DNA from: Amycolatopsis sp. CA-128772
GTDB lineage: Bacteria; Actinomycetota; Actinomycetes; Mycobacteriales; Pseudonocardiaceae
Length of the DNA stretch: 64,000 bases
Assembly: GCF_002904295.1 (NCBI RefSeq)
Contig: NZ_PPHG01000078.1
Coordinates: forward strand, 62,001-126,000
Direction: 5' to 3'
Below, piece after piece: positions 24,533-32,142 of the stretch. A program made the position numbers and the translations under genes. Under the pieces are notes generated by a model, which saw nothing but the letters and a program-made list of their open reading frames with translations, did not search any database and was not told the origin of the DNA. Within the stretch, counting starts at the first letter, position 1. Every line of letters begins with the position of its first letter.

Positions 24533-24946
24533 TCAGGCCCTCGGCAGGGCGTTCCACCCACGTAGCGTCACGTAAAGGAGCTCGACCAGCGCACCGGCCG
24601 CTTCCAAGGCCGCAAGGTCTGCCGCATCGGACCAACGAGCCTCCGACGCGTCGTCACCGGCCGTGAGGACGCCGCCCTCGACTTCGCAGGCGTAGTCGAA
24701 AATCTCGTACGGGCCCCGCCGCACCGAGCCGACCAGTGTGCCCGGAATCACGTCCAGGCCGGTCTCCTCCCGCAGCTCCCGGACCACGGCCGTTTCGTCC
24801 GATTCGCCCGGTTCGACTCGGCCACCCGGCAGCGACCACTGCCCCGAACCGGGGTCGTTCCGGCGCCGGATGAGCAGCAAACGGCCGTACGGGTCGTGCG
24901 CGATCCCGCCGACGCAGCGGATCGTGGCGCTGGTGAGGCCGTCCAT
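24533..24946 (-). CDS. Nudix hydrolase
   Basis: This 137-residue Nudix protein carries the box GGRVEPGESDETAVVRELREETGL (G-x5-E-x7-REUxEExGU); its Glu residues bind the metal for pyrophosphate-bond hydrolysis. The substrate is probably a nucleotide or related diphosphate and cannot be told from sequence. ATG 24946 is preferred over an upstream ATG because TACCCT (24954-24959, minus strand) ends 7 nt before it. That hexamer fits a -10 element of a leaderless transcript. Confidence 0.9.
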   Translation of the reverse strand: MDGLTSATIRCVGGIAHDPYGRLLLIRRRNDPGSGQWSLPGGRVEPGESDETAVVRELREETGLDVIPGTLVGSVRRGPYEIFDYACEVEGGVLTAGDDASEARWSDAADLAALEAAGALVELLYVTLRGWNALPRA

Positions 24947-24953
24947 GTCCCGA

Positions 24954-24959
24954 AGGGTA
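24954..24959 (-). promoter_or_regulatory. Candidate -10 hexamer (TACCCT) of the leaderless Nudix gene
   Basis: TANNNT on the minus strand with a 7-nt gap to ATG 24946. There is no ribosome binding site in between. Confidence 0.45.
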
Positions 24960-25142
24960 GACGTGACCGGCTGGAAAACCGCTGTCCTGTACACGGAGAG
25001 TAGCCGTACGGTACACTTCGGACCGCGTGCTGACCCAAGCGCGGGACTTTCCTCCCGCGCGCCTGTTCAGTGCGGTACAACGTAAAAAGTCAGGATCTCT
25101 GCTGTTGTCCGGTGTCACCGTAAGAGACGGGATTTGATCGCG

Positions 25143-25307
25143 GTGAACGTGAAGAAGATTGCGGGCCTCGCCGGCATCGCGTTGGTGCTGTTCTTCGTCA
25201 TCGCCCAGCCTGGGCAGGCCGCCGGCCTCGTCGGCAACATCATCGACTTCCTCCGCAGCTCGGCCGAATCGGTGATCACCTTCGTCAGCAACGTGTTCAA
25301 GGGCTGA
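25143..25307 (+). CDS. Small exported or membrane protein (54 aa)
   Basis: The frame from GTG 25143 encodes 54 residues. The N-terminus is basic (MNVKKIAGLAG), a hydrophobic helix follows (IALVLFFVIAQ), then an amphipathic second half (LVGNIIDFLRSSAESVITFVSNVFKG). It could be a secreted peptide after cleavage near AQPGQAAG, or a small membrane protein. An in-frame TTG 9 nt upstream is an alternative start. It precedes the PH-domain membrane protein by 20 nt on the same strand. Small proteins of this form recur in that position in actinomycetes as far as I recall. Function unknown. Confidence 0.72.
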   Translation: MNVKKIAGLAGIALVLFFVIAQPGQAAGLVGNIIDFLRSSAESVITFVSNVFKG

Positions 25308-25315
25308 TCCGGGGT

Positions 25316-25321
25316 TACCCT
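25316..25321 (+). promoter_or_regulatory. Candidate -10 hexamer (TACCCT) of the PH-domain gene
   Basis: TANNNT with a 6-nt gap to ATG 25328, consistent with a leaderless transcript for the PH-domain gene. Confidence 0.45.
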
Positions 25322-25327
25322 CGAACC

Positions 25328-25888
25328 ATGTTCGCGCCACGCGACCCCGACGAGTACCTCCTCGACACCGAGCGGCGGGTCATCCGGATCCGCCGCCACT
25401 GGGCGGTGCTCCTGTGGGACACCTTCGAGGCGGCCGCGCTCCTGGCCGTCTGTGTGCTGGTGTCCTACCTGCTGCCGCCGGCGCTGTACATCGGCCAGAA
25501 CATCCTCTGGTACGTCGCGCTGCTCGTCGTCCTGCGGTTCGCCTACGTGGTGATGGAGTGGTGGGTCGAGCGCCTGGTGGTCACCGACAAGCGGTTCGTC
25601 ATGACCACCGGGGTGTTCACCACCAAGGTGCTGATGATGCCGATCAGCAAGGTCACCGACCTCAGCTACGTCCGCACGGCCACCGGCCGCATGATGGGCT
25701 ACGGCACGATGGTGGTCGAGTCGGCCGGGCAGATCCAGGCGCTGAACAAGATCGACTTCCTGCCGCGGCCCGAGGAGTTCTACGACACGATCTCGGAGCT
25801 CGTCTTCGGCGACAAGCAGAAGCAGGCCGAACGCTTCTCCATGATCAAGGCCCAGCGGGCCGCCCGGGGCAAGAAGCCCGTCGGGTAA
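25328..25888 (+). CDS. PH-domain (bPH2/YdbS-like) membrane protein
   Basis: The protein has 186 residues. Two hydrophobic helices (about 34-52 and 58-75) are followed by a bacterial PH domain (TDKRFVMTTGVFTTKVLMMPISKVTDLSY, GYGTMVVESAG). The C-terminus is basic. Such proteins sit in the cytoplasmic membrane with the PH domain in the cytosol; the binding partner is unknown. The upstream hexamer and lack of a ribosome binding site suggest leaderless expression from ATG 25328, perhaps in addition to read-through from the small gene upstream. Confidence 0.88.
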   Translation: MFAPRDPDEYLLDTERRVIRIRRHWAVLLWDTFEAAALLAVCVLVSYLLPPALYIGQNILWYVALLVVLRFAYVVMEWWVERLVVTDKRFVMTTGVFTTKVLMMPISKVTDLSYVRTATGRMMGYGTMVVESAGQIQALNKIDFLPRPEEFYDTISELVFGDKQKQAERFSMIKAQRAARGKKPVG

Positions 25889-25935
25889 GAGTCCCGCCGC
25901 GCGTGTGACGCAGCGCATCGTCGACAATGGACGCG

Positions 25936-26799
25936 ATGCGCATCGACCTGCACGCCCACTCCACCGCTTCCGACGGCACCGACTCGCCGGCCGGGCTCGT
26001 CGCCGCGGCCGCGAAAGCCGGGCTCGACGTCGTCGCGATCACCGACCACGACACCACCGCGGGCTGGGCGCCCGCCTCCGAAGCGGTGTCACCAGGCCTG
26101 ACGCTGGTCCCCGGCGCCGAGCTGTCCACGGTGTCGATCGACCCCGGAACCGGCCGCCAGATCAGCGTCCACCTGCTCGGCTACCTCTTTGACCCGACGT
26201 CCGAGCCCATCGTCACCGAGCAGACCCGGTTGCGCGTCGAGCGCCGCACGCGGCTGCGCCGGATGGCCGAGCGGATGGCCGCCGACGGCCTGCCCATCGA
26301 CATCGACGAGATCTTCGGCCTGCTGCCCGAAGATTCCCCGCCCGGACGCCCCCACCTGGCCCAGGCCCTGGTCCGGGCCGGGCTGGTCAAGTCCGTCGAC
26401 GAGGCCTTCGCCGACTACCTGAGCCCCCGTCGCGGCTACTACGTCGCCCGCCGGGACACGCCGGTCGAAGAGGCGATCGACATGATCACCGCGGCCGGCG
26501 GCGTCACCGTCGTCGCGCACCCCTTCGCCTTCAGCCGTGGCGCCACGATCAGCGAAGACACCCTCGCCGGCCTGGCCGCGCGGGGGCTCACCGGCGTCGA
26601 GGCCGACCACCCGAACCACGACGAGCCGACGCGGGCCCGCGTCCGCGAGCTGGCCGCCGAGCTCGGGCTCGTCTTCACCGGGTCCAGCGACTACCACGGC
26701 ACGAACAAGACGATCGCGCTCGGCGAGTGCACCACCGACCCCGGGCAGCTCGAGGAACTCGTCTCGCGGGCGACGGGGTTCCAGGTCGTGAAGGGCTGA
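25936..26799 (+). CDS. PHP-domain phosphoesterase (RNase AM/YciV-like)
   Basis: The protein, about 287 residues, has PHP metal motifs at the very N-terminus (MRIDLHAHSTASDGTDSP), ITDHDT, VPGAELST, VVAHPFA, EADHPNHDE and SSDYHG. These are the His/Asp/Glu ligands of a trinuclear site. The E. coli relative removes 5' phosphates from 3',5'-bisphosphonucleotides and RNA ends, which is the best guess here. ATG 25936 begins directly at the conserved motif and has GACAAT 7 nt upstream; ATG 25927 in the same frame is possible. marC starts 1 nt after the stop. Confidence 0.9.
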   Translation: MRIDLHAHSTASDGTDSPAGLVAAAAKAGLDVVAITDHDTTAGWAPASEAVSPGLTLVPGAELSTVSIDPGTGRQISVHLLGYLFDPTSEPIVTEQTRLRVERRTRLRRMAERMAADGLPIDIDEIFGLLPEDSPPGRPHLAQALVRAGLVKSVDEAFADYLSPRRGYYVARRDTPVEEAIDMITAAGGVTVVAHPFAFSRGATISEDTLAGLAARGLTGVEADHPNHDEPTRARVRELAAELGLVFTGSSDYHGTNKTIALGECTTDPGQLEELVSRATGFQVVKG

Positions 26800-26800
26800 C

Positions 26801-27421
26801 ATGGCGCTCTTCGACGCGAAACTGTTCATGAGCGCGACGATCACCCTGATCGTCATCATGGACCCGCCCGGCACCGTGCCGGTGTTCCTCAGCCTCGTCG
26901 GCCGCAAGCCGATGGCGACCCGGGCGCGCGCCGCCCGGCAGGCCGTCCTGGTGTCGCTGCTGGTCATCAGCCTGTTCGCGGTCGCGGGCCAGGCGATCCT
27001 GGCCTACCTCGGCATCGGCATCCCGGCCCTGCAGGGCGCGGGCGGGCTGCTGCTCCTGCTGATCGCGCTGCAGCTGCTCACCAGCAACGGCCACGAGCCC
27101 GAAGCGGCGGCCGAGGACGTCAACGTCGCGCTCGTGCCGCTCGGCACGCCGCTGCTGGCCGGGCCCGGCGCGATCGCCGCGACCATCGTGTTCGTCCGGC
27201 AGGCGGACGGGCACGTCGGCGCGTACATCGCGCTGGCGCTGGCCATCGTCACGACGCACCTCGTGATCTACCTCTGCATGCGCTACTCCGGGCTCGTCAT
27301 CCGGCTGATCAAGGAAAGCGGCATCACGCTGCTGGCCAAGGTGGCCGGCCTGCTGCTCGCGGCCATCGCCGTCGAGCTCGTCGCGAACTCCGTCCGCGGG
27401 TTCATCGCCGGCGGGAACTGA
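26801..27421 (+). CDS. MarC-family integral membrane protein
   Basis: This 206-residue protein has six predicted membrane helices. The MarC (UPF0056) signature is seen in LIVIMDPPGTVPVFLSL near the N-terminus, and GTPLLAGPGAIAATI in the middle. Its function is unsettled; the early link to multiple antibiotic resistance in E. coli was not confirmed. ATG 26801 lies one base after the PHP gene stop, so the two are cotranscribed. Confidence 0.92.
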   Translation: MALFDAKLFMSATITLIVIMDPPGTVPVFLSLVGRKPMATRARAARQAVLVSLLVISLFAVAGQAILAYLGIGIPALQGAGGLLLLLIALQLLTSNGHEPEAAAEDVNVALVPLGTPLLAGPGAIAATIVFVRQADGHVGAYIALALAIVTTHLVIYLCMRYSGLVIRLIKESGITLLAKVAGLLLAAIAVELVANSVRGFIAGGN

Positions 27422-27511
27422 CCCGCCACCCGGGTTGTCCTGCCGGACAGGATCCGTGCGGTTCGTTGACATCGTTGGCACCGCTCCCGCAGCCTGGAGC
27501 TCAGCTCAGCG

Positions 27512-27527
27512 GTTGAAACGATTCAAC
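27512..27527. promoter_or_regulatory. LacI-family operator upstream of the rhamnosidase gene
   Basis: GTTGAA-ACGA-TTCAAC is a perfect inverted repeat and contains TGAAACGATTCA, the form typical of LacI/GalR sugar-responsive operators. It ends 17 nt before the ATG of the GH78 gene. A TTGACA lies at 27466-27471 upstream, but no good -10 is paired with it. No LacI gene is in the window, so the repressor is encoded elsewhere. Confidence 0.7.
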
Positions 27528-27544
27528 TTCGTGCGGAGGCCTCG

Positions 27545-30007
27545 ATGAAGTGGCTCAGAGCAGTCCTGCCGGTCACGGTCCTGGTGGCGAGCGGTGTGGT
27601 CGCCGCGCCCGCGGACGCGGCGCCCGGCTGGCAGAAGTACGTCGTCGCGCCCTCGAGCCGGGACGTCCCCCCGGTGCGGGTGCTGTCCACCACCGGGGAC
27701 GTCACCGACCCGGACGGCCTGCTCGGCCGGGGTGTCGCGGTGCTGAAGCGGCAGGCGCCGCCGCCGAAGCCGGGGTGGCCGGCGGGGACCACGGCGGCCG
27801 CGTCCTCGTTCCACGCGCCGAACAACGGCGGGAACGGCCAGCCCCGGACGTACGACCCCGGCAACGCCGTCGACGGCAACCCGGGGACGTTCTGGAACGA
27901 CGACACGATCGGCGCGTACCCCGACGTCCTGACGATCACCGCGGGCGCGCCGGTCGCGCTACCCGGTGTCACCGTGCTGTCCAATGTGGACGGCGTGCCG
28001 CAGGACTTCACGGTCGAGGTGCTGGACGCGGGCGCGTGGCGGGTGGCGGCGTCCGTGAGCGGGAACACCGCCGTGCAGCGCGCGGTGGCGTTCGACCGGC
28101 CGGTGACGACCGCGCAGGTCCGGATCACCGTGACCAAGGACCAGAACACGCCCTCCGGCGAGTTCAGCCGGGTCGCCGAGGTGTGGCCCGGCGTGGTCGC
28201 CGATCCGCCGATGCCCACCGCCGTCGTCGACTTCGGCAAGGTCGTCGCCGGGTACCCGAAGATCGCGTTCGCGGGCGCGTCGGCGAACCACCCCGGCATC
28301 CGGGTGTCGACCTCGGAGACCCAGCAGTACCTCGGCGAGCGCTCCGACTTCTCGCGCTCGGACTTCTCGGGCGGCCCGGGCAGCGACCAGATCGCCGTGC
28401 CCACGACCCCGACGGCCTGGCGGGACACGAAGGGCTGCGCGGCCGGCACCCAGGTGTGCGCGGACGGCCTGCGCGGCTTCCGCTACCTGCGGATCAGCCT
28501 CGACGCGCTGGCCTCGGACGCGCCGTTGACCCAGCCGTCCGGTGAGGTGCGGATCAGCGGCGTCTCGCTCGGCTTCACGCCGTTCCTCGGCACGCCGGAC
28601 ACCTACCGCGGCTGGTTCGAGTCGTCGGACGCCGAGCTGAACCGCTACTGGTACGCGGCGTCCTACACGAACGAGCTCGGCATGGACACGTTCCGCGAGT
28701 CCGATGTGGACCCTCGCGGCGCGTTCTCGCCTTCGCTGGACGGGAAGCTGGTGCTGCACGACGGCGCGAAGCGCGACCGTGACCCGTACGTCGGCGACGT
28801 CGCGGTGTCCGGCCTGACCCAGTACCTGACCCACCAGGACGGGACGGCGGCTCGGAACGTGCTCGCCGACCTGGCCGACCACCAGCGCGCAGACGGCTGG
28901 ATCCCGCCCGCGTCGATCAACGACTACACGCTGCCGCTGTTCGACTATCCGCTCTGGTGGGTGACGTCGAGCTGGGACTACGTCCTCTACTCGGGCGACA
29001 CCGCGTACGCGTCTTCGTACTACCCGCACCTGGTGAAGACGCTCGACAACTGGTACCCGTCGGTCACCGATTCGCGCGGGTTGCTCGCGAAGGGGCTCAA
29101 CGGCACCGGCGGCTACGGCGACTACGCGTTCCTGCCGCGTACGGGCGAAGTGACGTACTACAACGCGTTGTACGTCCGGGCGCTTCAGGGCGCTGCCGGT
29201 CTGGCGCGGGCGACGGGACACGCGGCCGACGCGGAGCGGTGGCTCTCGCGCGCTTCGGGCGTCTCCACGGCGGTGAACCAGTATCTGTGGGATCCGGCGG
29301 CCGGCGCGTACCTCGACTCGGCGACGGGTGCGGTGCGGCACGGACAGGACGGCAACAGCCACGCGGTTCTGGCTGGTATCGCGTCTCCCGCGCAGGCGGC
29401 TTCGGCGTTGGTGCGGCTCGCGGCGGGTGCGTTGCCGTACGGGAACCCGTTCATGGACAACGACACCCTGGTGGGCGACGGCACGAAGCGCGTGTACGCG
29501 TTCACGTCGTTCCCGGAGCTGCAGGCGCGGTTCCGGAGCGGGCAGGCGGCGTCGGCGATCGACCAGATCAAGCGGATGTACGGCTGGATGGCCACGCACG
29601 ACCCGGGCATCACGGCGTGGGAGGGCATCGGCGAGGGCGGTTCGCACTACGAGCAGGGGTACACCTCGGCCGCGCACGGCTGGTCGACCGGCGTCGTGCC
29701 GGCGCTGACGAACGAGCTGCTGGGTGTCTCGCCGACGTCGCCGGGCTTCGCGACCTGGACGGTCGCGCCGCACCCGGGGACGGTTTCGTGGGCGCGAGGA
29801 GCGGTGCCGACGCCGAAGGGTGCGTTGTCGGCTTCGTGGTCTCAGCAGGGTTCGGTGTTCTCGCTGACGGTTTCCGCGCCGCGGGGGACGTCGGGCTCGC
29901 TGGCGGTGCCTGCGGGTCGTCTGGTGCTGCTGGACGGGCGTCCGCTGCGCGCGGCGGGCCCGCTGACCGTTTCCGGTGGCACGCACACGGTTTTGGTCGT
30001 GCGGTGA
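27545..30007 (+). CDS. Secreted alpha-L-rhamnosidase-like glycoside hydrolase (GH78 type)
   Basis: The protein has 820 residues. A Sec signal peptide (about 1-26, cleavage near ADA-AP) precedes a discoidin/F5-8C-like carbohydrate-binding domain (about 85-235, with GNAVDGNPGTFWNDD). A beta-sandwich follows (about 225-355). The (alpha/alpha)6 barrel (about 360-730) has KRDRDPYVGD at the position of the GH78 general-acid region and WEGIGEGG...HGW in the C-terminal half. A terminal beta domain completes it. It probably removes rhamnose from plant or cell-wall glycans outside the cell. Motifs differ from classical GH78, so another 6-hairpin activity is possible. GGAGG lies 5 nt before ATG 27545. 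A LacI-type operator suggests sugar induction. Confidence 0.82.
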   Translation: MKWLRAVLPVTVLVASGVVAAPADAAPGWQKYVVAPSSRDVPPVRVLSTTGDVTDPDGLLGRGVAVLKRQAPPPKPGWPAGTTAAASSFHAPNNGGNGQPRTYDPGNAVDGNPGTFWNDDTIGAYPDVLTITAGAPVALPGVTVLSNVDGVPQDFTVEVLDAGAWRVAASVSGNTAVQRAVAFDRPVTTAQVRITVTKDQNTPSGEFSRVAEVWPGVVADPPMPTAVVDFGKVVAGYPKIAFAGASANHPGIRVSTSETQQYLGERSDFSRSDFSGGPGSDQIAVPTTPTAWRDTKGCAAGTQVCADGLRGFRYLRISLDALASDAPLTQPSGEVRISGVSLGFTPFLGTPDTYRGWFESSDAELNRYWYAASYTNELGMDTFRESDVDPRGAFSPSLDGKLVLHDGAKRDRDPYVGDVAVSGLTQYLTHQDGTAARNVLADLADHQRADGWIPPASINDYTLPLFDYPLWWVTSSWDYVLYSGDTAYASSYYPHLVKTLDNWYPSVTDSRGLLAKGLNGTGGYGDYAFLPRTGEVTYYNALYVRALQGAAGLARATGHAADAERWLSRASGVSTAVNQYLWDPAAGAYLDSATGAVRHGQDGNSHAVLAGIASPAQAASALVRLAAGALPYGNPFMDNDTLVGDGTKRVYAFTSFPELQARFRSGQAASAIDQIKRMYGWMATHDPGITAWEGIGEGGSHYEQGYTSAAHGWSTGVVPALTNELLGVSPTSPGFATWTVAPHPGTVSWARGAVPTPKGALSASWSQQGSVFSLTVSAPRGTSGSLAVPAGRLVLLDGRPLRAAGPLTVSGGTHTVLVVR

Positions 30008-30012
30008 GCCGG

Positions 30013-30048
30013 CTTTCCGCGCGGGGCGGCGTCGCCCCGCGCGGAAAG
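30013..30048 (+). terminator. Strong hairpin terminator after the rhamnosidase gene
   Basis: A perfect 16-bp stem (CTTTCCGCGCGGGGCG, 30013-30028, with 30033-30048) with a 4-nt loop starts 5 nt after the stop codon. It is one of the most stable hairpins in the window. Confidence 0.85.
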
Positions 30049-30060
30049 TGTCGGTGACAT

Positions 30061-30110
30061 CCGGGGCTTCGCCCCAGGTCGGGGGCTCCGCCACCCGAAC
30101 CCCCGAAAAA
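30061..30110. repeat. GC-rich double-hairpin intergenic element (copy 1)
   Basis: GGGGC-TTC-GCCCC (30063-30075) is followed by CGGGGG (30080-30085) pairing with CCCCCG (30100-30105) and an A-run. A related arrangement of two G/C hairpins separated by a short spacer is found inside the nitrate transporter gene at 48931-48984. This suggests a dispersed element. Confidence 0.55.
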
Positions 30111-30128
30111 AGTGTCGGTGGTGGTGCG

Positions 30129-30134
30129 TAGCGT
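30129..30134 (+). promoter_or_regulatory. Candidate -10 hexamer (TAGCGT) of the RecB-like gene
   Basis: TANNNT with a 7-nt gap to GTG 30142, supporting that codon as a leaderless start. Confidence 0.45.
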
Positions 30135-30141
30135 GGGCGGA

Positions 30142-31005
30142 GTGAAGGAGCAGATGGGCTTCGACTTCGGCGTCGAGCAACCAGTGCGGCTCATGAAGGT
30201 TTCGCCGGCGCGGCTGGCCACCTTCGACGACTGCCCGCGCCGGTACCGCCTCGCGTACCTGCAGCGGCCGACCCCGCAGCGCACCGGGCCGTGGGCGCAC
30301 AGCACGCTCGGGGCGGTGGTGCACAACGCGTTGCGGGCGCTGTTCGACCTGCCGGTGCTCAAGCGCGTGCCGCAGCGGGCGGTGGCCTTGGTGGCGGAGT
30401 TCTGGAAGGACGCGGGCTTCGAGACCGAGGAGCAGGCGGCGCGTTACCGGGCGCGCGCCAAGGGCTGGGTGGCGGAGTACGTCGAGGACAACGACGTCTC
30501 GCACGACCCGGTCGGGCTCGAGCGGTGGGTGTCGGCCCCGGTCAGCGCCACACCGGGCGAGCGGCCGTCGATGATCATCGAGGGCCGCGCGGACCGCATC
30601 GACGCCCGCGACGGCGCACTGGTCATCGTGGACTACAAAACGGGACGGCGCCCACCGGACGAGTACGAGGCCCGTGCGTCGCAAGCACTGGCGCTGTACG
30701 CGGTGGCGGGGGCGCGCACGTTGCGGATGCCGTGCACAACGGTGGAGCTGCACCACCTCCCGACAGGCACGATAGCGGCGGCGGAGCACACGCCGGAGAG
30801 CCTGCAGAGGCACCTCCAACGCGCCGGAGAGACCGCCTCCGACTTGAGGTTGGCCACGGATACCCTGGAGGCGGGCGGAGCCGAGGACGCACTGTTCCCA
30901 CCCCGCCCAGACCGCCGCTGCGCATGGTGCGACTTCCGGCCGAGCTGCGCGGCGGGTCAGGAGGCAGCACCGGCGGCGCAGCCGTGGGACCTGCTCGCGC
31001 CCTGA
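30142..31005 (+). CDS. RecB/Cas4-like PD-(D/E)XK nuclease with Fe-S cysteines
   Basis: This is a nuclease-domain protein of about 287 residues. The catalytic core is EGRADRIDARDGALVIVDYKTG (motifs II and III: Asp, then Asp-x-Lys). Four Cys frame the domain: one at DDCPRRYRLAY near the N-terminus and three in CAWCDFRPSC at the C-terminus. This is the AddB/Cas4-type iron-sulfur arrangement that staples the fold. A His in VVHNALRALF is the usual first motif. No helicase or cas gene is adjacent, so it is a stand-alone nuclease of the kind common in actinobacteria, probably for DNA repair. GTG 30142 is chosen by the upstream TAGCGT; GTG 30112 and ATG 30154 are alternatives. Confidence 0.88.
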   Translation: MKEQMGFDFGVEQPVRLMKVSPARLATFDDCPRRYRLAYLQRPTPQRTGPWAHSTLGAVVHNALRALFDLPVLKRVPQRAVALVAEFWKDAGFETEEQAARYRARAKGWVAEYVEDNDVSHDPVGLERWVSAPVSATPGERPSMIIEGRADRIDARDGALVIVDYKTGRRPPDEYEARASQALALYAVAGARTLRMPCTTVELHHLPTGTIAAAEHTPESLQRHLQRAGETASDLRLATDTLEAGGAEDALFPPRPDRRCAWCDFRPSCAAGQEAAPAAQPWDLLAP

Positions 31006-31017
31006 ACGGGAGGGAAC

Positions 31018-31836
31018 GTGGCTTCACCGGACACCGACGAACTGGCAACGATCCCGCTGCCTGCAGGGAGCCCGCAGGAGGGAAAGCCCAAGACACCGCA
31101 GACCGACGCCGGCCCAGGTTCGGCCGTACCAGCGGCACGGACCACTGAGCAGGAGGCCGACCTCGACGGCGCTGCCCCTCCGGCCGCTACCCGACAGGAC
31201 GGTTCGGGCGCCGAGGCCGGCTCAGCATCGGCCGTACCGGCGGCGCGCACCGAACCTGGCCAGGTGGCGGCTGCGCTCCTTGCCGAGGCTGCGGGGACCA
31301 AGCCTGGCGAGGCGGCGGCTGCGCTCCTTGCCGAGGCTGCGGGGACCAAGCCTGGCCAGGTGGCGGCTGCGCTCCTTGCCGAGGCTGCGGGGACCAAGCC
31401 TGGCGAGGCGGCGGCTGCGCTCCTTGCCGAGGCTGGGGGGACCAAGCCTGGCGAGGCGGCGGCTGCGCCCCTCGCCGAGGCTGCGGCGGAGACCGCACCC
31501 CAGGAGCGGGCCGAACCCGAGCGGATCGAGCCGGACGGCACTGCCCCTCCCACCGCTACCCGGCCGGGCGGTCGCTGGTGGCGCGGGTTCACCGGCTCGC
31601 TGGCGGCCGGCCTCGCGGTCCTCGCGGTCGGCGTGCTGGCGGTGGCGGGCATCTGCCTGTTCACGGGCGCGCCGGGCCCCGGCCCGACCCTGCTGATCGG
31701 CCACCCGGTGGCCGCAGTGCTGGCCCTGCTGGCTCAGCGGGTCGCCGACCGCCGCAACGGGCCCGCCGCCCTGGGAGCCGGCGTGGCGGTGGTGCTGTTC
31801 ACGGTCTCCGCGCTGGTTCTCTTCTGGCTCACCTGA
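31018..31836 (+). CDS. Ala-rich membrane protein with 16-residue tandem repeats
   Basis: The protein has 272 residues. The N-terminal 180 residues are low-complexity Ala/Pro/Glu/Gly and contain four near-identical 16-residue repeats (EAAGTKPGEAAAALLA type), preceded and followed by partial copies. The C-terminal 80 residues hold three hydrophobic helices (AAGLAVLAVGVLAVAGICLF, HPVAAVLALLA, VAVVLFTVSALVLFWLT). GTG 31018 follows the nuclease stop by 12 nt with GGGAGGG upstream, so it is likely cotranscribed. The family is not recognised. The repeated part should be a flexible cytosolic tail with variable length between strains. Confidence 0.75.
   Translation: MASPDTDELATIPLPAGSPQEGKPKTPQTDAGPGSAVPAARTTEQEADLDGAAPPAATRQDGSGAEAGSASAVPAARTEPGQVAAALLAEAAGTKPGEAAAALLAEAAGTKPGQVAAALLAEAAGTKPGEAAAALLAEAGGTKPGEAAAAPLAEAAAETAPQERAEPERIEPDGTAPPTATRPGGRWWRGFTGSLAAGLAVLAVGVLAVAGICLFTGAPGPGPTLLIGHPVAAVLALLAQRVADRRNGPAALGAGVAVVLFTVSALVLFWLT
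31252..31476 (+). repeat. 48-bp tandem repeats inside the Ala-rich gene
   Basis: Four full 48-bp units start at 31285, 31333, 31381 and 31429, almost identical. A 33-bp partial unit stands before them and a decayed unit after. The unit is a multiple of three, so copy-number change keeps the frame. Confidence 0.95.
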
Positions 31837-31840
31837 CCCC

Positions 31841-32140
31841 GATCGCGAGCTACCCCGCAATCACGAGTGATGCCCGCCCAATCACGCGAGATGCCCCTCT
31901 GATCGCGAGCGATGCCCCGGCGATCACGCGAAAAGCCTCTTCCCGCCCGCCGGGCCACCCCAACCGCGTGACCGGAACCGGAACTCGCGTGATCAAGGCC
32001 GGATCTCGCGTGGCCGGAACCGGATCTCGCGTGATCGGGGCCGAGTCTCGCGTGACCAAGGCCGGAACTCGCGTGATTGGGGGCGGAACTCGCGTGATCA
32101 GGCGGGCATCTCGCGTGATTCGGGGGGCATCACGGGCCAG
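31841..32140. repeat. Two opposed arrays of about 21-bp repeats between convergent genes
   Basis: This 306-bp gap contains repeats instead of a gene. The right array has seven units with CTCGCGTG starting at 31984, 32005, 32026, 32047, 32068, 32089 and 32110, exactly 21 bp apart, and decayed copies at each end. The left array (31841-31937) has about five units in the opposite orientation (ATCACGCGAGATGCCC type) spaced 19-21 bp. An axis near 31945-31960 (GC-rich, repeat-free) separates the arrays. Consensus of the right unit: GAACTCGCGTGATCAAGGCCG. The repeats extend to within 3-5 nt of both stop codons. Function unknown. Confidence 0.93.
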
Positions 32141-32142
32141 CG

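Noticed and set aside
27466..27471. TTGACA as -35 of the rhamnosidase promoter
   Set aside because: No acceptable -10 at 16-19 nt. It is noted only as a possibility.
27959..30094. 711-codon open frame antisense to the rhamnosidase
   Set aside because: Arg/Val-rich shadow without motifs; the sense frame has signal peptide, domains, ribosome binding site and terminator.
31841..32140. The 21-bp arrays as a CRISPR array or as a heptapeptide-repeat protein
   Set aside because: There are no unique spacers between repeats, and the period is 21 bp. Frames are open on both strands only because the period is a multiple of three; no start or ribosome binding site fits, and both flanking genes end at the array borders.
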